Below are positions 35,603 through 44,639 of a stretch of DNA of 64,000 nt, in pieces. The DNA comes from Geobacteraceae bacterium (lineage in GTDB: Bacteria; Desulfobacterota; Desulfuromonadia; Geobacterales; Geobacteraceae), in contig JARKPN010000139.1 of NCBI GenBank assembly GCA_029975275.1, positions 23,669 to 87,668 on the forward strand, written 5' to 3'. Made by a program: the position numbers and the translations under genes. The notes under the pieces are model-generated. The model saw only the letters and a list, made by a program, of their open reading frames with translations, was not told the origin of the DNA and ran no database searches. Numbering within the stretch: position 1 is the first letter of the stretch; the number at the start of each line of letters is the position of its first letter.

Positions 35603-35809
35603 TCAGCGCCCCTTCCCGCGCCGACCCAGCACCAGCAGCGCCAGGGGGACGGTGGATGCCGCGCCGATGAGAAACAGGGGCCAGCCCGCCGCAGTGCGCT
35701 GTTTCCTGCTGAGCCGACCGGCCAGCAGCAGGGCCGCTCCGGCTCCCAGGGCGACGCGGGTGCCGGCGATGGCGGCAAGCTCGGGTAGGGTCAGAGTGGT
35801 GGTTTTCAT
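35603..35809 (-). CDS. Small two-helix membrane protein
   Basis: 68 residues, probably two membrane segments (about 8-30 and 40-60) separated by SRKQRTAAG and ending in a basic RRGKGR. No family recognised. The ribosome site GGAGGCAGCC before ATG 35809 supports expression. Transcribed with tag. Confidence 0.6.
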   Translation of the reverse strand: MKTTTLTLPELAAIAGTRVALGAGAALLLAGRLSRKQRTAAGWPLFLIGAASTVPLALLVLGRRGKGR

Positions 35810-35941
35810 GGCTGCCTCCTGATTTCTTTAACTACACACTCTCTGTATTTCTTACCTTCCCCGCCGGCCGGTGTCAACGCTTCTAATCTGTTTTCATACC
35901 GTAAACTGCGCTTGGGGCCGTGCTTTGACCGGGTTTTTATC

Positions 35942-35970
35942 TTGATTAATTCATGACCCTTCCCTATAAT
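35942..35970 (+). promoter_or_regulatory. Sigma-70 promoter of the tmk operon
   Basis: TTGATT (35942-35947), 17 bases, perfect TATAAT (35965-35970). It lies 38 bases before the tmk ATG. Confidence 0.7.
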
Positions 35971-36008
35971 TCATTGTTTCTTCAAACACCTGTTCCGGAG
36001 CGCCGTGC

Positions 36009-36653
36009 ATGGCCTTTTTCATTACATTCGAGGGGATCGAGGGGTGCGGCAAGACCACCCAGGAAGCGCGCCTGGCCGAGACCCTTGCGGAACGGGGCTA
36101 TCCGGTGGTCGTTACGCGGGAGCCGGGGGGGTGCGCTATTGCCGAACAGATCCGCGCCATCCTGCTGGATGCCGAAAACCGCGCCCTTGTGCCCCTGGCC
36201 GAGCTCCTCCTCTACGCGGCCGCCCGTGCCCAGCACGTGGAGGAGGTCATCCGGCCGGCCCTGGACTCGGGCAAGATCGTGATCTGCGACCGCTTCACGG
36301 ACGCTACCGCCGCCTACCAGGGCTATGGACGATCCCTGGACCTGGACCTGATAGACAGGCTGAACCGTCTGGCCACCGGCGGGTTCAGCCCGGACCTGAC
36401 CATCCTGCTCGACTGCCCCGAGGAAGTGGGCCTGTCCCGTGCAATGGCACGGATCAACTCGGCAGAGGGTGGGGTGAGGGAGGAGCGGTTCGAACAGGAA
36501 TCGATCGCCTTTCATCGCATGGTACGCCGGGGCTATCTCCGCCTGGCCGCAGCCGAGCCGGAACGCTTCGTGGTATTGGACGGAACCCGCGGCATCGAGG
36601 AGACGGCCGCGGCCGTGACGGAAACGGTTATCACCAGGATACCGAGGGGTTAG
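36009..36653 (+). CDS. tmk: Thymidylate kinase
   Basis: Phosphorylates dTMP to dTDP. 214 residues: P-loop FEGIEGCGKTTQ, TREPGG, ICDRFTDATAAYQGYGR (the DRF/Y motif) and a LID region around RAMARINSAEGG. First gene of tmk-holB-ricT-metG; CCGGAG precedes the ATG. Confidence 0.96.
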   Translation: MAFFITFEGIEGCGKTTQEARLAETLAERGYPVVVTREPGGCAIAEQIRAILLDAENRALVPLAELLLYAAARAQHVEEVIRPALDSGKIVICDRFTDATAAYQGYGRSLDLDLIDRLNRLATGGFSPDLTILLDCPEEVGLSRAMARINSAEGGVREERFEQESIAFHRMVRRGYLRLAAAEPERFVVLDGTRGIEETAAAVTETVITRIPRG

Positions 36654-36656
36654 ACC

Positions 36657-37619
36657 ATGCCCTTCTCGCAAGTCATCGGCCACGATCGGGTTATCGCCAT
36701 TCTCAGGCGCTCCCTGGCGGCCGACAGGATATCGCACGCCTACCTGTTCCACGGCGTGGACGGCTGCGGCATGAAGGAGACCGCCCTGGCCATGGTGGAG
36801 GCAGTGTTCTGCGGGACCGGCGGGGGATGCGGCGACTGTCCGTCGTGCCGCAAGGTGGCCGGAGAGCGGCATCCCGATCTGCACGTTGTGAGACCCGACG
36901 GCGCCTTCATCAAGATCGACCAGATCAGGGAACTGCAGAAAGACCTCTCCTACCGCCCCTTCGAGGCGCGCAAGAAGGCGTGCATCATCGAGGAGGCGGA
37001 ACGGATGAACCCGGCGGCGGCCAACGCCTTCCTCAAGACCCTGGAGGAGCCCCCGGGCGACGCGCTCCTGCTGCTCCTGACCACTCACCTGGAGGGGATC
37101 CTGCCGACCATCATCTCCCGCTGCCAGCAGCTCCGCTTCCCGCCGCTCCCGTCGGAGACCCTGTCGGCCCATCTCAGGGAGAGTGGCGCGGAGGAGGAAG
37201 AGGCGCGCATCGCGGCCGCCCTGGCCGGCGGAAGCCTGGAGAAGGCCCGGGAGGCGCTGGCCGGGGATCGGCTGCAATCGCGCAGGCTCCTGCTGGAGCG
37301 GATCTGCTCCCTCTCCAGCAAGGACATCATACCCCTGTTCTCCGCCGCCGAGGAGCTGGCCCGTGACAAGGAGAGCGCCATCGAGATGGTCGAGCTGCTG
37401 CAGCTCTTCTGGCGCGACGTCCTGCTGGTGGGAACGGGGAGCCGGGGGGTTACCAACAGTGACCTGCTGCCGCTGCTGCACAGGGCGGCGGAACGGAGCA
37501 CCCCCGAACAGACCGTGGAAAAGCTCGACCGGATTTCGCGGGTCCGCCAGGCCCTGGCGAGAAACGCAAACCCGCGGCTGGCCGCCGAGGTCCTGTTCAT
37601 GGAGCTGGCGGACGGATGA
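36657..37619 (+). CDS. holB: DNA polymerase III delta-prime subunit
   Basis: Clamp-loader subunit, 320 residues: HAYLFHGVDGCGMKETALAM occupies the P-loop position, with Met-Lys-Glu in place of Gly-Lys-Thr, consistent with a non-hydrolysing delta-prime. A zinc module follows (FCGTGGGCGDCPSCRKV), then FLKTLEEPP and TTHLEGILPTIISRCQQLRF (arginine-finger SRC motif). Starts three bases after tmk. Confidence 0.92.
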   Translation: MPFSQVIGHDRVIAILRRSLAADRISHAYLFHGVDGCGMKETALAMVEAVFCGTGGGCGDCPSCRKVAGERHPDLHVVRPDGAFIKIDQIRELQKDLSYRPFEARKKACIIEEAERMNPAAANAFLKTLEEPPGDALLLLLTTHLEGILPTIISRCQQLRFPPLPSETLSAHLRESGAEEEEARIAAALAGGSLEKAREALAGDRLQSRRLLLERICSLSSKDIIPLFSAAEELARDKESAIEMVELLQLFWRDVLLVGTGSRGVTNSDLLPLLHRAAERSTPEQTVEKLDRISRVRQALARNANPRLAAEVLFMELADG

Positions 37620-37665
37620 GTTTTGTGACCTTAACATAAATGGGGGCTACCCCCGGAGGAAGTTA

Positions 37666-38604
37666 GTGGCAAGAATCGTGAAACTGCAGTTTCAGACCGC
37701 CGGCAAGCTGTACGACTTCATCGCCGGCGATCTCGATATACGGAAAGACGAACGGGTCATTGTGGAGACCGAGCGTGGAAAGAGCATCGGCCTCGTGGTC
37801 AAGGGGCCGCTGGAAGTGGACGACCGGGAGCTTCCCGAGGGGATCAAGCCGGTGCTGCGCAAGGTCCGGCCCGAAGACCTGGAATCGGCCGAGAGAAACC
37901 GCGCCAAGGAGAAAGAGGCCTTTGCCTTCTGTCTCCGGAGGATCAAGGAGCGCGGCATGGAGATGAAGCTGGTCAAGGTCGAGTACCTGTTCGACGGCAG
38001 CAAGGCCATTTTCTACTTCACGGCCGACGGCAGGATCGATTTCCGCGAGCTGGTCAAGGACCTGGCCCACGCGTTCCACACCCGGATAGAGATGCGGCAG
38101 ATCGGGGTCAGGGACGAGGCCGGAATGGTGGGGGGCATCGGGATCTGCGGCAGGGAGCTCTGCTGTGCGTCGTTCCTGCGCGAGTTCGAGCCGGTTTCGG
38201 TCAAGATGGCAAAGGAGCAGAACCTGGCCCTGAACCCGACCAAGATCTCGGGTCAGTGCGGCAGACTGCTCTGCTGTCTGTCCTACGAGTTCGAAACCTA
38301 CTGCACGCTCCGCAAGTGCCTCCCCAAGTGCGGCAAGCGGGTCAGGTGCGGCCAGGTCGAGGGAGAGGTGGTCAAGCTGAACATCCTGGACGGCACGGTG
38401 ACGGTCAGGACCGACGACGCCCACGAGGTCGTCGTACCGGGCTCCGAAATAACGCAGGAAAACACCTCGGACCGGCACAAGAAACCTGCCGGGGACGGCT
38501 CCGAGTCAAAGCAGCGGAAACAACAGCGGGGACAGCAGCGCCAGGAATCGCACCCATCGGGCAGAGGGCGCCAGGAATCCGGGGAAAAAAAGGAGAAGAA
38601 ATGA
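37666..38604 (+). CDS. ricT: PSP1-family protein (RicT/YaaT-like)
   Basis: 312 residues. The PSP1 core shows KLYDFIAGDLDIRKDERVIV, KLVKVEYLFDGSKAIFYFTADGRIDFREL and a run of conserved Cys (CGRELCCASF, CGRLLCCLSYEFETYC, KCGKRVRCGQ). In Bacillus the homologue forms an Fe-S-containing complex that directs RNA processing; the role in this lineage is not established. The C terminus is a Gln/Arg/Lys-rich tail. The GTG start at 37666 has GGAGGAAGTTA upstream. It overlaps metG by four bases. Confidence 0.85.
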   Translation: MARIVKLQFQTAGKLYDFIAGDLDIRKDERVIVETERGKSIGLVVKGPLEVDDRELPEGIKPVLRKVRPEDLESAERNRAKEKEAFAFCLRRIKERGMEMKLVKVEYLFDGSKAIFYFTADGRIDFRELVKDLAHAFHTRIEMRQIGVRDEAGMVGGIGICGRELCCASFLREFEPVSVKMAKEQNLALNPTKISGQCGRLLCCLSYEFETYCTLRKCLPKCGKRVRCGQVEGEVVKLNILDGTVTVRTDDAHEVVVPGSEITQENTSDRHKKPAGDGSESKQRKQQRGQQRQESHPSGRGRQESGEKKEKK

Positions 38605-40130
38605 GCCGAAACTTTTACGTGACGACCCCCATTTACTACGTGAACGACGTCCCCCACCTGGGGCACGCCTACACCACGCTGGCGGCCGACGTCCTCACCC
38701 GCTACCGGAAACTGAAGGGCGATAAAGTCTTTTTTCTCACCGGCACCGACGAGCACGGCCAGAAGGTGGAAAAGGCGGCCAACGCGACGGGCGAGACCCC
38801 GCTGGAGCTGGCGGACCGGGTGGTGAAACGGTTCCAGTCCCTCTGGGAGAAGCTGGGCATCGACTTCACCGATTTCATCCGGACCACCCAGGAGCGGCAC
38901 AAAAAGGGGGTCTCCGAGCTCTTCTCCCGGGTCATGGCAAAGGGGGACATCTACCTGGGAGAGTACGAGGACTGGTACTGCACCCCGTGCGAGACCTTCT
39001 GGACCGAGACCCAGCTCATCGACTTCAAGTGCCCCGACTGCAACCGGCCCACGGAAAAACTCAAGGAGGAATCCTACTTTTTCCGCATGAGCAAGTACCA
39101 GGACGCCCTGCTGGCGCACATCGAGGCCAACCCCGACTTTATCCAGCCCAAGAGCCGGCGCAACGAGATCATCTCCTTCGTCAGGGAGGGGCTGCGCGAC
39201 CTGTCCGTCTCCCGGACCTCGTTCACCTGGGGGATCCCGGTGCCGGGCAACGAGAAGCACGTCATCTACGTCTGGTTCGACGCCCTGGCCAACTACATCA
39301 CCGCCCTCGGCTACCCGGACGAGACCGCCGACTTCACCGACTTCTGGCCGGCAGACGTCCACCTGATCGGCAAGGACATCCTCAGGTTCCACGCCGTCTA
39401 CTGGCCCACCTTCCTGATGGCGGCCGGACTCCCCATCCCCCGCAAGGTGTTCGCCCACGGCTGGTGGACCGTCGAAGGACAGAAGATGAGCAAGAGCCTC
39501 CAGAACGTGGTGGAGCCCAACATGCTCATCGACAGGTACGGAGTCGACGCGGTGCGCTACTTTCTGATGCGCGAAGTCCCCTTCGGGCTGGACGGCGACT
39601 TCTCCCATGCGGCCATGGTCCACCGGATCAACTCGGACCTGGCCAACGACCTGGGGAACCTGCTGAACCGGTCCACTGCCATGATGAACAAGTATTTCGG
39701 CGGTGTGGTGGAGGAACCAGGGGAGTTCACCGGTACGGACCTGGCGTACCGGGAGAAGACCGAAACCCTGGCCGGCCTGCTGGACTCCTGCCTGGATGAC
39801 CTGGCGTTCAGCAAGGCTCTCCAGGTCATCTGGGAGGTGATATCGGCCGGCAACAAGTACATCGACGAGACCGCGCCCTGGACCCTGGCCAAGGATCCGG
39901 CACAGCGCGGCAGGCTCGCCACGGTCATGTACTGCATCCTGGAGTCCCAGCGGGTCGTATTCCACCTGCTCTTCCCCTTCATGCCAGACACCTGCCGCAA
40001 GGGGCTGTCCTACCTGGGGTGGGAGGAGCCGGTCTCCGAGCGGGGAATTGCCTGGGGCGGCCTGCGGCCGGGAACGAAGACAGCGAAGGCGGAACCGCTC
40101 TTCCCGAGGATCGAGGAAAAGGGAGAGTAG
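38601..40130 (+). CDS. metG: Methionyl-tRNA synthetase
   Basis: Charges tRNA-Met. 509 residues: TTPIYYVNDVPHLGHAYTT (HIGH region), FLTGTDEHGQKVE, a four-Cys knuckle (CTPCETF, FKCPDCN) and GQKMSKSLQNVVEP (KMSKS). The C-terminal EMAP/Trbp111-like domain found in many MetRS is absent, so this is the short form. AGGAGAAGAA precedes ATG 38601, within the ricT stop. A strong terminator follows. Confidence 0.96.
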   Translation: MSRNFYVTTPIYYVNDVPHLGHAYTTLAADVLTRYRKLKGDKVFFLTGTDEHGQKVEKAANATGETPLELADRVVKRFQSLWEKLGIDFTDFIRTTQERHKKGVSELFSRVMAKGDIYLGEYEDWYCTPCETFWTETQLIDFKCPDCNRPTEKLKEESYFFRMSKYQDALLAHIEANPDFIQPKSRRNEIISFVREGLRDLSVSRTSFTWGIPVPGNEKHVIYVWFDALANYITALGYPDETADFTDFWPADVHLIGKDILRFHAVYWPTFLMAAGLPIPRKVFAHGWWTVEGQKMSKSLQNVVEPNMLIDRYGVDAVRYFLMREVPFGLDGDFSHAAMVHRINSDLANDLGNLLNRSTAMMNKYFGGVVEEPGEFTGTDLAYREKTETLAGLLDSCLDDLAFSKALQVIWEVISAGNKYIDETAPWTLAKDPAQRGRLATVMYCILESQRVVFHLLFPFMPDTCRKGLSYLGWEEPVSERGIAWGGLRPGTKTAKAEPLFPRIEEKGE

Positions 40131-40158
40131 GACCTTTTTCCGCTTGCACGAGCGTGAT

Positions 40159-40204
40159 GCGAAAAGGCCCGGGATATCGCTTCCCGGGCCTTTTCGCGTT
40201 TTCT
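40159..40204 (+). terminator. Rho-independent terminator after metG
   Basis: A 16-base stem, 40159-40174 with 40182-40197, around a seven-base loop, followed by GTTTTCT. It ends the tmk-holB-ricT-metG operon and overlaps the stop of the convergent DUF218 gene. Confidence 0.9.
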
Positions 40205-40802
40205 ATACTCCCCTCACCGGCCTCAGCTCCCCGGGCGCGAACAGGAAGAAGGCCCTGAACAGGCAATACTTGTAGAACTCGCCCAGCAGCAGGCGGGAGC
40301 TCCCGCCGTGAGACCACCACTTCTCCCTGAGGTTTCTGCTGTCCACCGGACAGGGATACACGGCGATATCCTTCGGCAGTGTGGAACGAAAGATGAGGAT
40401 GGCGCGCATCATGTGATAGCGTGAGGTGATAAGCGTGATGGAACGGACGTTACGCCGGGCGATGAGGTCACGGGAATAGAGCGCGTTCTCCAGCGTATTT
40501 CTGGACGCCTTTTCAAGGAACACCTCCTCCCCGTCCCGTTCCCCCTTTTTCTCCCTGAACAGGTCGCTCTTGCGCACCGACGGGTCTACGCCGACCAGGA
40601 AGAGGAGGCGGGAGCGGTGGGACCGGTACAGCCGGATCCCTTCCTCGATCCGTCCCCGTCCTCCGGCAAGGACCACGATGGCGTCGGTGGCAATGTCCCG
40701 CGGCTTCATGGTGTAGGTCTGGTAGGCAAAATCGACAAACAGGATCGCCACCAGACAGAACAGAATAAGCAGCATGGCCAGGAAGCCTTTAATCATCAGC
40801 AT
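40203..40802 (-). CDS. DUF218 (YdcF/SanA/ElyC-like) membrane protein
   Basis: 199 residues with one N-terminal membrane segment (about 3-27). The DUF218 core has TDAIVVLAGGRGRIEEGIRLY, SRNTLENALYSRDLI and ITLITSRYHMMRAILIF. Relatives (SanA, ElyC) affect envelope integrity or polysaccharide metabolism; the exact role is unknown. ATG 40802 follows AAGGAACACC. Confidence 0.85.
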   Translation of the reverse strand: MLMIKGFLAMLLILFCLVAILFVDFAYQTYTMKPRDIATDAIVVLAGGRGRIEEGIRLYRSHRSRLLFLVGVDPSVRKSDLFREKKGERDGEEVFLEKASRNTLENALYSRDLIARRNVRSITLITSRYHMMRAILIFRSTLPKDIAVYPCPVDSRNLREKWWSHGGSSRLLLGEFYKYCLFRAFFLFAPGELRPVRGV

Positions 40803-40887
40803 TATGGGTGTTCCTTCTCTCGGGAAACCGTACCGGCTTCCCGTCCATATAAGTTTCCATTCGTAAACCCGGGAAAGACGTTATGAA

Positions 40888-41037
40888 GGACGGGTCGGGG
40901 CTTTCACGGAGCCTCCCGTACGGCTTCAGTGCAATCGAGTGACCTCACGAGAAAGCGCCTGAATTCAGCAGAGTATATAATCCGGGCGATGAATGGTGAC
41001 CGATTACGAGGGGCTTCGGGGAAGTTCCGACCCGTCC
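40888..41037. repeat. Inverted-repeat element, copy 1 (upstream of rpmB)
   Basis: About 150 bases bounded by imperfect inverted arms of about 36 bases. The outermost GGACGGGTCGG (40888-40898) is perfectly repeated in inverse at 41027-41037. The arms continue GGGGCTTTCACGGAGCC on the left and ATTACGAGGGGCTTCGGGG on the right. The same arms occur at 45263-45407. No coding capacity; MITE-like or a structured RNA element. It sits immediately upstream of the rpmB promoter. Confidence 0.75.
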
Positions 41038-41077
41038 CCTGTCCGCGCTTTCCGGATGGAAGCCGCCCAAATTTAAC

Positions 41078-41106
41078 TTGCAAATCCCGGCTCCATCTGT
41101 TATAGA
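41078..41106 (+). promoter_or_regulatory. Sigma-70 promoter of rpmB
   Basis: TTGCAA (41078-41083), 17 bases, TATAGA (41101-41106), 34 bases before the ATG. Confidence 0.65.
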
Positions 41107-41139
41107 AAAACGCTTCAGCAAACGAAGGAGGATTGAACA

Positions 41140-41331
41140 ATGTCGAAAGTCTGCGCAATATGCGGCAAAGGACCCAGCACCGGAAACAACGTGAGCCATG
41201 CCAATAACAAGTCTTCCAAGACCTGGTATCCGAACCTGCAGAAGGTCAAGGCGGTTCGCGGCGGGACCGTTTCGACCATCAAGGTCTGCACGCGCTGCAT
41301 CCGCTCCGGTCACGTGGTAAAGGCGCTGTAA
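41140..41331 (+). CDS. rpmB: 50S ribosomal protein L28
   Basis: 63 residues: [23 protein letters not shown] and [11 protein letters not shown] are diagnostic. The four Cys (CAIC, CTRC) make this the zinc-binding form. GAAGGAGG precedes the ATG; monocistronic with its own promoter and terminator. Confidence 0.96.
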   Translation: MSKVCAICGKGPSTGNNVSHANNKSSKTWYPNLQKVKAVRGGTVSTIKVCTRCIRSGHVVKAL

Positions 41332-41393
41332 CTTCGCTCGATAACCGGTAGCGGGGCTGCACGGCCCGGTCTCCGGCTCCCGCGCCGCTCGGA

Positions 41394-41428
41394 AAAAAGC
41401 CGCGGACGTGAGAACGTCGCGGCTTTTT
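41394..41428. terminator. Bidirectional terminator between rpmB and ridA
   Basis: AAAAAGCCGCG-(G)-ACGT (41394-41409) pairs with ACGT-CGCGGCTTTTT (41414-41428) around a GAGA loop. It has T-runs in both orientations, serving the convergent rpmB and ridA genes. Confidence 0.85.
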
Positions 41429-41429
41429 A

Positions 41430-41810
41430 CTACCCACGGAAGGCGACCACCTCGATTTCCAGCAGTGCCCCACGCGGCAGTCCCTTCACCTCGACGGTGG
41501 AACGGGCGGGCGGCTCCTGTGGGAAACGCCTGCCGTAAATCTCGTTCACCACGGAAAAGTCTCCCATCCTGGTCAGGAATATGGTGGTCTTGACCACGTT
41601 GCCGAACCCCAGGCCGGCCGCATCCAGCACGGCCGCGATGTTCTCCATCACCTGCTCCGCCTGCTCCGCCACCTCGCCCTTTATCTCGCCGGTAGCCGGG
41701 TCGAGCGGTATCTGCCCGGAGAAGAAGACGAACCCGCCGGCAGCCACCCCCTGGGAATAGGGTCCTATCGCCTTGGGCGCGCTTTCCGTCGCTATAATCT
41801 CTTTCCTCAT
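41430..41810 (-). CDS. ridA: RidA-family enamine/imine deaminase
   Basis: Hydrolyses reactive 2-aminoacrylate-type enamines. 126 residues: APKAIGPYSQGV, FVFFSGQIPLDPATGEI, VVKTTIFLTRMGDFSVVNEIY and the catalytic Arg in PPARSTVEVKGLPRGALLEIE. The ATG at 41808-41810 has GGGGGAG nine bases upstream; in-frame ATGs at 41816 and 41837 are less well placed. It lies after rsh, separated by the MITE-like element. Confidence 0.93.
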   Translation of the reverse strand: MRKEIIATESAPKAIGPYSQGVAAGGFVFFSGQIPLDPATGEIKGEVAEQAEQVMENIAAVLDAAGLGFGNVVKTTIFLTRMGDFSVVNEIYGRRFPQEPPARSTVEVKGLPRGALLEIEVVAFRG

Positions 41811-41871
41811 AAGCATTTCTCCCCCTTCACTAATCATTTTCCATCGGGAAACTCCGAAGGAGAAACTATTG

Positions 41872-42110
41872 GTTTCTGATTCGGAAAGCGGGGTTTTTTT
41901 GTCCTGGCAAGAAACTTTTCCCCGAAAAGTTGACAGCGAAGGCTGACAAAATCAAGGGATTGCGCGGAGGCGTCCACGTCGTACGTCGCACAAGCAAGCC
42001 CGCGGATTGACACAGCCAGGGCGACAATTTGCTTGCAAATTGGACAGTGAAGGCTGCCCGAAGGGCGAGGCAAACTGCCGAGTCAAAAAGCGCCCTTTCC
42101 GAATAGAAAC
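41872..42110. repeat. MITE-like element with terminal inverted repeats, abutting the rsh stop codon
   Basis: The left end GTTTCTGATTCGGAAAG (41872-41888) is matched inversely at the right end by CTTTCCGAAT-AGAAAC (42095-42110), with one base missing. The element is about 239 bases. Its right tip touches the rsh stop codon, and ACTA flanks both ends as a possible target duplication. Part of the interior (to 42010) recurs at 63756-63858. Small in-frame stretches on the minus strand (SIRGLACATYDVDASAQ) are repeat-derived, not a gene. Confidence 0.75.
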
Positions 42111-44260
42111 TACCCTTTCAGCCTCTCCACCTTGATGACCCCGCTCACCTTCATGATGCTGCTCAGCACCCGGTTCAGGTGCTCCAGGTCAGTCACTTCG
42201 ATCTCGAACGTGTTGATCCCCTTCTTGTCCACGGTGCTCTGCACCGAGGCGCTGGAGATGTTCGCCTCACAGTTGGCGATGACCTGGGCGATGTTTGCCA
42301 GGATCCCCTTCTGGTCGTGACAGCTGACCCGGATCTTGACCGGCAGGGCGGTCCGCTTGTCCCGGTTCCAGGTAACGTCGATGCGGCGCTCCGGGTCGCT
42401 CTCCAGGGCAAAGGGGCAGTCGGCCGTATGTATCGTCACCCCCCTGCCGCGGGTGATGAACCCGACCACCTCGTCGCCCGGCACCGGGTTGCAGCACTTG
42501 CCGAACCGAACCATGACGTCGTCCACGCCGTTTATCTGGATGGAGCTGGTCGACTTTTTGGTCAGCCTGCCGATGACCTTGGAGATCCTGGTTTCCTTCT
42601 GTTCCCTGGTTTCCGCCAGCTTCTCTTCGGACAGGAGCTTGCCGAGGATCTGGTTGCAGGAGAGCTTGCCGTAGCCGACAGCGGCCAGCAGGTCCTCCTC
42701 GCCCACGAACCCGAACTCGGTCGCGACCCTTTTCAGCTCGCCGCCCTTCTGCAGCTTGCCGACATTGAGGCTGTAGCGGCGGAACTCCTTTTCACAGATC
42801 TCGCGCCCGAGCACGATGCTCCGCTTCCGCTCCTCGGTCTTTATCCAGGCCCGGATCTTGTTGCGCGCCCGGGTGCTCTTGACGATCTTCAGCCAGTCCT
42901 TGCTGGGGGTGTGGTGGGGGGAAGTGACCACCTCGATGATGTCGCCGGTCTTCATCTCGTACTTCAGCGGTACCAGTTTGCCGTTGACCTTGGCGCCGAC
43001 GCAGCGGTGGCCGATGTCGGTGTGGACGCTGTAGGCGAAGTCGATGGGAGTCGCCCCCTTGGGAAAGCCCTTCACGTCCCCCTTGGGGGTGAACACGTAG
43101 ACCTCTTCCGGAAACAGCTCGACCTTGACGGTGTTCATGAACTCCTGGGAATCCTGCAGCTCCTGCTGCCACTCCAGGAGCTGCCTGAGCCAGGCGAAGC
43201 GTTTCATGTCCCGGTCGTCGTACCCCTTCCCCTCCTTGTACTTCCAGTGGGCCGCGATCCCCGCCTCGGCCACCCGGTGCATCTCCGAGGTCCGGATCTG
43301 CACCTCCATCCGCTCGCCGAACGGACCGATCACCGTGGTATGGAGCGACTGATACATGTTGCTCTTGGGCATGGCGACGTAGTCCTTGAAGCGGCCCGGG
43401 ATCGGCTTCCAGGTGGAATGGATGATGCCGAGCACCTCGTAGCAGGCCCGGATGTCCTCCACCATGACCCGGATGGCCAGCAGGTCGTAGATCTCGTCGA
43501 TATCCACGTTGCGGCTCTCCATCTTGCGGTGGATGGAGTAGAGGTGCTTGCTCCTCCCCGAGACGTCCCCCTGTATACCGTGCTCCTGGAGCTTCCGGAC
43601 TATGATCTCCTTGGCCTCCTCCACGTAGCTCTCCCGCTCCTTCTTCTTCACGGCCACCTTGGAAGCGAGATCGTAGTAAAGCTGAGGGTTCAGGTAGCGG
43701 AACGCGAGGTCTTCCAGCTCGCTCTTGATCCAGGAGATTCCGAGCCGGTTGGCCATGGGGGCGTAGATGTCGAGGGTCTCCTTGGCGATGCTCCGCTGCT
43801 TGGTTTCCGGTTGGTACTGGAGGGTGCGCAGGTTGTGGAGACGGTCGGCCAGCTTCACCAGCAGCACGCGGATGTCGTTGGCCATGGCCAGGAGCATCTT
43901 GCGGAAGTTCTCGGCCTGGCTCTCCTCCTTGGTCTTGAAGTGGATCTTGCTGATCTTGGTGACCCCGTCCACCAGGTTGGCGATCTCGACGCCGAAGATG
44001 TTCTGGAGTTCTTCGTAGGTAGTCAGGGTATCTTCGAGGGTATCGTGGAGCAGGCCGGTCGCCACGGTCTGGACGTCGAGCCTGAGCTCGGCCAGGATTG
44101 CGGCGACCTCCATGGGGTGGATCAGATAGGGCTCCCCGGAAAGGCGGATCTGTCCCTGGTGGACCTTGGCGGAAAAGACGTAGGCCTTCCGTATGACGTC
44201 AAGGTCGGCGCCGGGATTGTAAGAGCTTACCTTGTCCAGGATGTCGTTTAGCCTGATCAT
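42110..44260 (-). CDS. rsh: Bifunctional (p)ppGpp synthetase/hydrolase (Rsh)
   Basis: Makes and degrades the stringent-response alarmone. 716 residues: an HD hydrolase domain with intact motifs (IHPMEVA, LLHDTLEDT at 71-79), a synthetase domain (GRFKDYVAMPKSNMYQSLHT with the RFKD motif of bifunctional enzymes, EVQIRTSEMH), TGS (VFTPKGDVKGFPKGATPIDFAY), a helical/zinc-finger region (GKCCNPVPGD) and ACT (SCHDQKGILANIAQVI). The start lacks a clear Shine-Dalgarno. Last gene of the plsC-to-rsh string; its stop codon is at the edge of the MITE-like element. Confidence 0.95.
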   Translation of the reverse strand: MIRLNDILDKVSSYNPGADLDVIRKAYVFSAKVHQGQIRLSGEPYLIHPMEVAAILAELRLDVQTVATGLLHDTLEDTLTTYEELQNIFGVEIANLVDGVTKISKIHFKTKEESQAENFRKMLLAMANDIRVLLVKLADRLHNLRTLQYQPETKQRSIAKETLDIYAPMANRLGISWIKSELEDLAFRYLNPQLYYDLASKVAVKKKERESYVEEAKEIIVRKLQEHGIQGDVSGRSKHLYSIHRKMESRNVDIDEIYDLLAIRVMVEDIRACYEVLGIIHSTWKPIPGRFKDYVAMPKSNMYQSLHTTVIGPFGERMEVQIRTSEMHRVAEAGIAAHWKYKEGKGYDDRDMKRFAWLRQLLEWQQELQDSQEFMNTVKVELFPEEVYVFTPKGDVKGFPKGATPIDFAYSVHTDIGHRCVGAKVNGKLVPLKYEMKTGDIIEVVTSPHHTPSKDWLKIVKSTRARNKIRAWIKTEERKRSIVLGREICEKEFRRYSLNVGKLQKGGELKRVATEFGFVGEEDLLAAVGYGKLSCNQILGKLLSEEKLAETREQKETRISKVIGRLTKKSTSSIQINGVDDVMVRFGKCCNPVPGDEVVGFITRGRGVTIHTADCPFALESDPERRIDVTWNRDKRTALPVKIRVSCHDQKGILANIAQVIANCEANISSASVQSTVDKKGINTFEIEVTDLEHLNRVLSSIMKVSGVIKVERLKG

Positions 44261-44320
44261 AAAGAGCCGGACCGGATGCGGGCGACGATGCCGTGAAAGG
44301 GGGCACGGGTGAAACGCGGA

Positions 44321-44353
44321 TCAAGAAAGGGGCGGTGCCTTCCGGCCCGCCCC
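44321..44353 (-). terminator. Possible attenuator/terminator between rpoZ and rsh
   Basis: GGGGCGG (44329-44335) pairs with CCGCCCC (44347-44353). On the minus strand it is followed by TTTCTTGA. It may reduce read-through from rpoZ into rsh. Confidence 0.5.
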
Positions 44354-44368
44354 TCTCGAAGCTTGGGA

Positions 44369-44578
44369 TTAGCGGCTTCTTCGGGACGTCATTTCGTACT
44401 GGAGTTTGCCCGAAGCCACCTCGCGCAGCGCGATGACCACGTTCTTGTTGTGCCCCCTGTTCTCGATGAGGGGCTTCGATCCCTTGTAGAGCTGCTTGAC
44501 CCTCTTGGAGGCCAGCATAACCAGCAGAAACCTGTTGTCAACATTCTTCAGACAATCTTCAACGGTGACCCTTGCCAT
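44369..44578 (-). CDS. rpoZ: RNA polymerase omega subunit
   Basis: 69 residues: [30 protein letters not shown] is the conserved omega N-terminal region. AAAGGAG lies upstream. Neighbours gmk and rsh are the classical ones. Confidence 0.95.
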   Translation of the reverse strand: MARVTVEDCLKNVDNRFLLVMLASKRVKQLYKGSKPLIENRGHNKNVVIALREVASGKLQYEMTSRRSR

Positions 44579-44639
44579 AAAACGATACTCCTTTCGGATG
44601 CGGCGATACGGGTCCCCTCGGAAACCGCGGCCGCACGTA

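Noticed and set aside
41834..42073. Small open frames in the repeat (SIRGLACATYDVDASAQ... and similar)
   Set aside because: The same translation appears in the second repeat copy joined to other sequence, so it reflects the repeat, not a conserved protein.
42179..44251. 690-codon open frame on the plus strand opposite rsh
   Set aside because: Shadow of the rsh gene; low-complexity Leu/His/Gly translation and no motif, while rsh has every domain of its family.
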